In this document: positions 58,758 through 64,000 of the stretch, one piece after another
Layout of the letters: every line of letters begins with the position of its first letter
How positions within the stretch are numbered: the stretch's first letter is position 1
NCBI GenBank assembly: GCA_038087015.1
Contig: JASBNA010000007.1
Span: 310,001 to 374,000 of the forward strand
From: Cerrena zonata
Taxonomy: Eukaryota > Basidiomycota > Agaricomycetes > Polyporales > Cerrenaceae
Direction: 5' to 3'
DNA: 64,000 nt
Made by a program: the position numbers and the translations under genes
Notes under the pieces: model-generated
What the model was told of the DNA's origin: nothing
The model's input: the letters and a program-made list of their open reading frames with translations, nothing else
Databases searched by the model: none

Positions 58758-60253
58758 TTACACAATCTCTGCGATGATCTTCCCACTGCAAGTTACTTAG
58801 AGTTAGAACCGAAATCACAAGCAATCCGGCGGTAGGTCACATACCTGTTTTTGTTAGCTTCCATTTCACGGTGAGCTTCTTGGATCTCCGTCCAGGGGTA
58901 CACCTTAATGTAACTGTGGTCATTGACAGGCTCTCCGCAACAGACCAGGAACAACACAGACCTTATGGATGTAGGTACGGATTGGTCCTCCACTTTCGCT
59001 TCCAGTAATGTGAAAGAGTATCTTCTCCTCAAACCTGCACCGTCCGAGTAAGCTCCGGTTCCCTGAATGAATTGACTATATGTCGCGTGCAAAGTTAACC
59101 TACTTCTGTATAAGGTCCGATTGGTATTCTTTAGAACGGCTACGGAGGGTCGAGCCTTCAATACGAAGTCTCTTGTACAACAGTGGAGCTAAATTGAACG
59201 ATGACACATCCCCGCCTGTATTCGCCCCATGGGATTAAGTGATACACCATCTCATAAATGAATCACACTTACCACTCAAAAGCCCCAACATTGTCATCCT
59301 GCCGTCCAGGGCGAGAGCGTCAATGTTCTTTTGCCAATGACTTTGACCCACAAAGTCGATGATTACGTCCACGCCCTTGCCTCCGGTAACTTTCTTGGCT
59401 TCTGCCGCGAAATCTTGAGTCTTATAATTAACCGTATGTGTGGCGCCGCTGGGAAGCGAGAGAAGCCAGTCAAGCTTGTCGCTGGTAGATGCTGTTGCAA
59501 TAACATGCTTCCTAGCAGACAAATGTTGATCTTAGGACAGGGTGCATGTTCTGGAAGAACCCTACCCTTGATAGAGCCGAGCCAATTGAATAGCAGCGAC
59601 TCCAACCCCCGACGCCCCTGCGTGGATCAATGCGTTTTCTCCATTCTTCATCTCTGCAATAACAATGAGTGCCTGGAAAGCTGCAGTACAAGATGATTAG
59701 TTAAATCAGACATGACGTCAGTTGCGACCGTTTTGCGCTGACCGGTCAAGAAATTCTCAGGAATACTGGCAGCCTCGATCCACGACAGGTGCTCTGGTTT
59801 TCTCAGGATATGAGATTCGGGTACCGCGATAAATTCTGCGTACGCTCCCTAGGGTACAGGGTATGTCAATGTCAAGTCCCCGCAATCAATCCAACAGAAT
59901 AAATAGTCGATGTACAACATACCCCCGCTGCGAGTCCAAACACCTCATCTCCGCTCTTCCACCGGGTGACATTACCTACCTACGTCGACGACATGCCCAG
60001 AAAACTCGACACCGAGAATGGTCGAGGCCCCCGGTGGTAAAGGATACTTCCCTTCACGTTGCAAGATGTCCATTCGGTTTAGACCGAACGCTTTGATCTT
60101 GATGTAAACCGTCAGTTTAGGGAATATCAATATCATAAGAACCGGTCGAACCTCCACCAGAACCTCATCTGTCTTGATCGTCGGCTTACCGGTCTCGCCG
60201 ATGTAGAGATTGTCGATGGGCCCTTTGCCATCTTTGATGAGTACAGCTCGCAT
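58758..60253 (-). CDS. NADPH:quinone oxidoreductase, PIG3 type (MDR family)
   Basis: Start at 60253: MRAVLIKDGKGPIDNLYIGE. Exons continue with KAFGLNRMDILQREGKYPLP, GVEFSGHVVDVG, ALIHAGASGVGVAAIQLARL (Rossmann fold), VIATASTSDKLDWL, GGKGVDVIIDFVGQSHWQKN, SSFNLAPLLYKRLRIEGSTL and RSRSKEYQSDLIQ. The end is FEEKILFHITGSESGG, TYIHKVYPWTEIQEAHREME and finally NKNSGKIIAEIV at 58758. This is the zinc-free medium-chain reductase family of human TP53I3 and bacterial Qor, cytosolic, reducing quinones with NADPH. All junctions I checked keep frame, including a final short exon after a GTATGT intron. About 8 exons, normal length. Confidence 0.9.
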
Positions 60254-62889
60254 AAGTCGTAGATAGACGTGGAGACAGCGTCAATTGCTTTGATCACGAT
60301 TCGGCCAAGACAAATGGTCAAGCAAGTTTCAGAACACAAATGTCTGCGCTCCGCCGGTTTACATATAGTTCTAATTTATGCAAACAAATGTACACTTAGA
60401 AAGTTTGCTTATGATTAGCAAGCAGGTGATCAGTAATCATATACTGATCGCCTACAATTGCGTCATTCAAGTTAGGCTACCGTGACTGGATAACCGGCGA
60501 ACGACGCTGAATGCGGGAGTCGAAACCGCATACACCCACCTTCCCTCCCTGCCAAAAACCTTGCAATAGCACGACAATACTCTGTGGCTTAGTGAGTATT
60601 TGATATTCTCTTGTAGCAACATAAGCTATTCGCTATCCCGAACGCGAAAAATGATAGGTTTATGTTAGAGTTCTCCCGAAACCTCGTGAACATGCTCTAT
60701 TTTTGAACTCGAATCATGCCCAGGTGGGACCGCCTGTCAGACTATGGTATGATTGTCGACAAAAAGGGTACAGTCTAGGCAGCTCTAAGAAGTACATTCA
60801 AGCTGTCTTTCGGTACATGAAGGCATGGCGGAGTAAGAAGGAATCTCAAGAATTAAAACAACGCGTGAGGATGTGCCTGAGCCTGCCACAGATCGATCAT
60901 GTTTATCATGGTGTCCCATCAAGCAATAAGAGGAATTGGCTTGCCTTTATGAGTTTGCGATAGATGCAGGCGGGCATTGTGCGGGTTGACAACACCGTCC
61001 AGGGGGTTCTAACAACGGACAGAGCGAAGATCTAGGGGGGTTGAGAGACTGTTGCAAGTCCATGGATAAGAGCCCGAGAAATCAATTGAGTTGGAACATT
61101 TGAATGGCGACTTGAGCCCACTTCAGGTACTAGCGTCCCATAAGTCGGTCTATTCGTGATATGCCTAGTAACCGAATCTCTAGACCAATAGTAGCATCAA
61201 AGTCGGCTGGGCGGAATTGCAAAGGAAAATAAAGACATCCCAAGACATTCAGAGGAATGGTGAATGAATGGTGAGCACCACGGGTTCCCGAGCCCTAATA
61301 TCCCAGTCCAAGAACTTTAGGAAGTTGAGATCCCTATTTGACAAGAGGAAGTTGGCATCCTGGGCCAAGCATGTGTTGCACTTCTTTGGAGTGTTTGAAT
61401 TCAGATTGCCGGTACCTGATATACCAAAGGAGATATGTCAATATGGTAGTAGGATCCAAGGAAATTGTCCTATGCCGGGCCGTCCTAAGCAACGACACCC
61501 ATTTGAACAGATGCAAGCACACGCTTGCCGCTCATGCGGGATGCGACCCAACTGAGCTAATGAAAGGTTGCGTAACTTGCGTACCTACAGCAACATACTA
61601 ACTTTGATGGCTTGGGTACACCATAGCAAATCATTTCCGAAATTTGCTATACAATCTCTATATATGATTTAGCATCATCTTCCCGTAAATTGAGGGACCC
61701 CCTAGTGCGATGAAACGAATCTGTTTATAGATCCCGACTGAGAAAGGAAAAGGAATAAAGGCAAATAGCTTACCTTCAATCGGGACGTGTTCCCAAACTC
61801 TCTTACCACATACCGGGACCGTCCCACTACGCCGAGAGGTAGAGTTGAAAATGAGTCAGGCGAGAAGCCGCAAGCCTGCGTCAGGTATGGTAGTAGTGGT
61901 ACCTTACTACTAACACAGCTCGCCGGATGATTTGCAATCACATTCGAGGGATCCGGAGTATTGCTACTTATACTATTGGGGAAGCATTTGACGGTATTGA
62001 GTCTGTATTTGGTGGTTAAGCATTTTTGGTATAATTATATTCGGAAGGAGACACCGACCTACTATAACGTTGTTCCAAAGTTCATCGACATTCCCCACAA
62101 CCACTGCGGTGAGTAGAAAACAGTGAGTAGAAAAAAGTAAGCAGTGTTGTCGTCATTATTTCGTCGCTAGGTTCGAGAGGATGATCAACCGTGAGAGTTA
62201 TGTAAATGCGGTGCTGTTGATTGGAAGACCGGCGTTAGTGTTGGTTAACGTTGACTCAGACGACTGTCCTCCTAGGCCTCATCTGTTGGATAGGTTCTAC
62301 GACGTAACTCGCACAGCATCGCAGGAATTTCCGACCAACCATCGTATCCCATTCTGCTGACAAGAGGAGCTTTCTATTCGTATTCTTGACTGGAATGCTT
62401 ATCGGGAGGCAATGTAACTGGCCGCTCATTGATCGTAGGACATGATTTGCAGCGTTTGATGGCAGTATGACGCTGCGGCCGTAGAAGTATGCCGTCCACC
62501 CCCATTGAAGAGATATGGCACCACCAATACCACATCGGGACAACGTTTCCGCAACCCCGAATAGCTTGAAACATCTCCTCTTGGACTTGCTTCTGGTGGG
62601 ATAATGCACACGATTGCCGCGCAAGACAGGGCCAAGCGTTTGTTAGAAGGCATTGAGCAGATGATGGCCATGTCTAGGGTCGGAGGTAACTGATAGACTG
62701 ATCTGTATAAAGCATGTCATGCTCTGGCTGCAGCGCAGCACCAGCCTCACTTTGCCTTGCCCTTTGGACGTCCTCCAACATCATCTCGCACCTCCGTCTG
62801 ACATATCATATTTCGTCCTCGGTTTATTCCCGTTGTCTAATATCTCATTGCCTCTCTATTATCCCCCTGCGCCCCAACTCTTATACACC
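60254..62889. other. 2.6-kb gene-free interval
   Basis: No gene supported. It includes a tRNA-A-box-like segment near 61555 (minus) and a short direct repeat of GTGAGTAGAAAA near 62109-62140. TATAAAG at 62706-62712 precedes the third -PVFF peptide gene. Confidence 0.4.
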
Positions 62890-63126
62890 ATGAGTGCATC
62901 GTCAAGTCGCACCGCCCTTTTGTCTGCTATTCCTGGACCATCGAAAACACCGACGACCCAAGCAGTGACATTTGCATGTGCTTCATCGACACTATCATCC
63001 CCTTGTTCCACCCCCTCACATTCGCGGTCTTCATCCCCCACACGGTCATTAAACAGCGTGACCAGGAGGACTCGGAGTAACCCTATCAGGGACAACGCAC
63101 TCGTTGCAGTACCTGTTTTCTTCTAA
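62890..63126 (+). CDS. Ser/Thr-rich peptide ending -VPVFF, 78 aa
   Basis: From the ATG at 62890 (ACACC before it) the frame encodes MSASSSRTALLSAIPGPSKT, a Ser/Thr/Pro-rich middle, a basic stretch SVTRRTRSNPIRD and the end NALVAVPVFF. A TATAAAG box at 62706-62712 and a long CT-rich leader match the other two -PVFF genes. It is longer, has two Cys in the middle and differs at the residue before PVFF (Val rather than Gly). It probably belongs to the same loose family. An N-terminal in-frame extension to 62719 is open but contains the leader, so the ATG at 62890 is preferred. Function unknown. Confidence 0.58.
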   Translation: MSASSSRTALLSAIPGPSKTPTTQAVTFACASSTLSSPCSTPSHSRSSSPTRSLNSVTRRTRSNPIRDNALVAVPVFF

Positions 63127-64000
63127 TGCGCATATATTGCACACAGTACGTACTTGTTCACCTAAATTCAATTGCACCCCACTCATGTATGTTCCTCAGG
63201 AGAATGCAAATTCTATCACTTAGGCTTTCGGAGCCTCATTTGGAGAGAGTTCCCTGGGCAATAACCTCATATGTAGCCAAGACTACATAGCCGAGTTGCC
63301 TACTCCATGGCACGCCCAATCCCCGGCCGTAGATCCAATTCTACTTAAACTCCCCTCTCAGGGCAGCATCATACGATCTCGAACCTCGCATCCATAAATA
63401 TTCTCTCACACGCATCTCTTTCACTTCTCAAGCTCCTCGACTTTTCCAAAGCTCTCTATTTATTGCTTGACATAGTCTTCTCATTTGATTTCGTTAGGTC
63501 ATCTCCGCTAATCGTCGCTTTTGGTAGCCATTCTTGCCTTAATAGTGTTGTAAATCACGCTAACCTAATCTGTGCCTCAGCTTCAATAGAAGTTTGTGTA
63601 ACACAATTTTGTATGTATCTCCGCCGCTGTGTATGTAGAACAAAAACCCTTGTTACTCGGTGTATTTCTACGGCTTTAATAATACTTTTCTGCCCAACTG
63701 GATGGTGGTCACAAATCGCGATCGGTCACGATATGACGACGGAAATGATACGCGTCTAGCCATTTCCACGCGTCTTTCCGCTTAGACCAAGCGGTGACGG
63801 GAAAAGTTGATAAGAACACAATGCGCCGGGAGAGATGAACACGTTTTTACGACCTCCGGAATCATCATGTCTTGTAACGTATGCCCCAGGAAGGGTACCT
63901 TCACATGTTCTGTCTGCAAAATTACACTATACTGCTCGTACGTCTTTCCTTTTGCTATCTATCACTTACGATCCGATCCTCAAAGGTTGATTATCTTGCC
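63127..64000. other. Intergenic to window edge
   Basis: About 870 nt. From 63400 to 63520 it is CT-rich, like a leader, but I find no convincing gene start. The frame at 63463-63759 begins at a non-ATG-supported position and lacks family features. Confidence 0.35.

Noticed and set aside
58428..58835. 135-codon plus-strand frame
   Set aside because: It overlaps the verified 3' exons of the PIG3-type oxidoreductase and has no family features.
61495..61570. tRNA gene on the minus strand (TTAGCTCAGTTGGG looks like an A box)
   Set aside because: The D loop would be far too long, the B-box-like part is poor and no acceptor stem pairs. At most it is a tRNA-derived relic.
1..64000. CRISPR array, rRNA operon or bacterial operon
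   Set aside because: No regularly spaced direct repeats or rRNA sequence; spliceosomal introns throughout show a eukaryotic genome.

Overview
The window looks like nuclear DNA of a filamentous basidiomycete, most likely an agaricomycete. Genes are split by many introns of about 45-65 nt with GT..AG ends. Recognisable proteins include a fungal phytochrome hybrid histidine kinase, an Msb2-type signalling mucin, trichodiene-synthase-like terpene synthases and ribosomal protein uL23. I give no species. All gene models below were built by hand from reading frames, splice sites and family motifs.

Region 1 (about 1-28 kb) is an accessory, duplication-rich region. It holds two lineage-restricted families I do not recognise. 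Family A is a protein of about 110 aa beginning near YGYVPTxEWLL. Family B is a four-exon gene of 234-286 aa with a WTLVPD motif and an LPLHPY motif. Three times on the minus strand a B gene is followed by an A gene: B 10967-11846 with A 10132-10470, B 15677-16723 with A 14955-15290, and B 18666-19685 with a decayed A at 18087-18269 plus an intact A at 17615-17950. Further A copies, intact or broken, lie at 1607-1936, 3723-4060, 5209-5366 and 9270-9578. Interleaved are three trichodiene-synthase-like genes: a truncated one at 6469-7198 and intact ones at 12207-13231 and 26931-27965. The region also has an ABHD12-like hydrolase, a 296-bp MITE at 2910-3205, and an inverted array of TCACTTG heptamers at 13.9-14.6 kb.

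Region 2 (about 20-26 kb and 31.6-54 kb) is ordinary gene-dense housekeeping and signalling territory: rpl25/uL23, msb2, a membrane-anchored histidine acid phosphatase, iwr1 divergent from the phytochrome gene, a small secreted Kex2-type protein, an MFS transporter, an unknown tail-anchored protein, dug3, a Bor1-type transporter, an SDR oxidoreductase and a small unknown gene.

Region 3 (about 54-64 kb) is gene-poor. It carries a PIG3-type quinone oxidoreductase and three very short Ser/Thr/Pro-rich peptide genes, each with a TATA box, whose proteins all end in -PVFF (54959-55087, 57308-57445, 62890-63126). I do not recognise this peptide family.

The best candidates for something undescribed are the repeated B-A two-gene module and the -PVFF peptides. 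There is no CRISPR array, rRNA or convincing tRNA. Functions of families A and B and of the -PVFF peptides are unknown, and no genetic interaction between them is shown by sequence alone.
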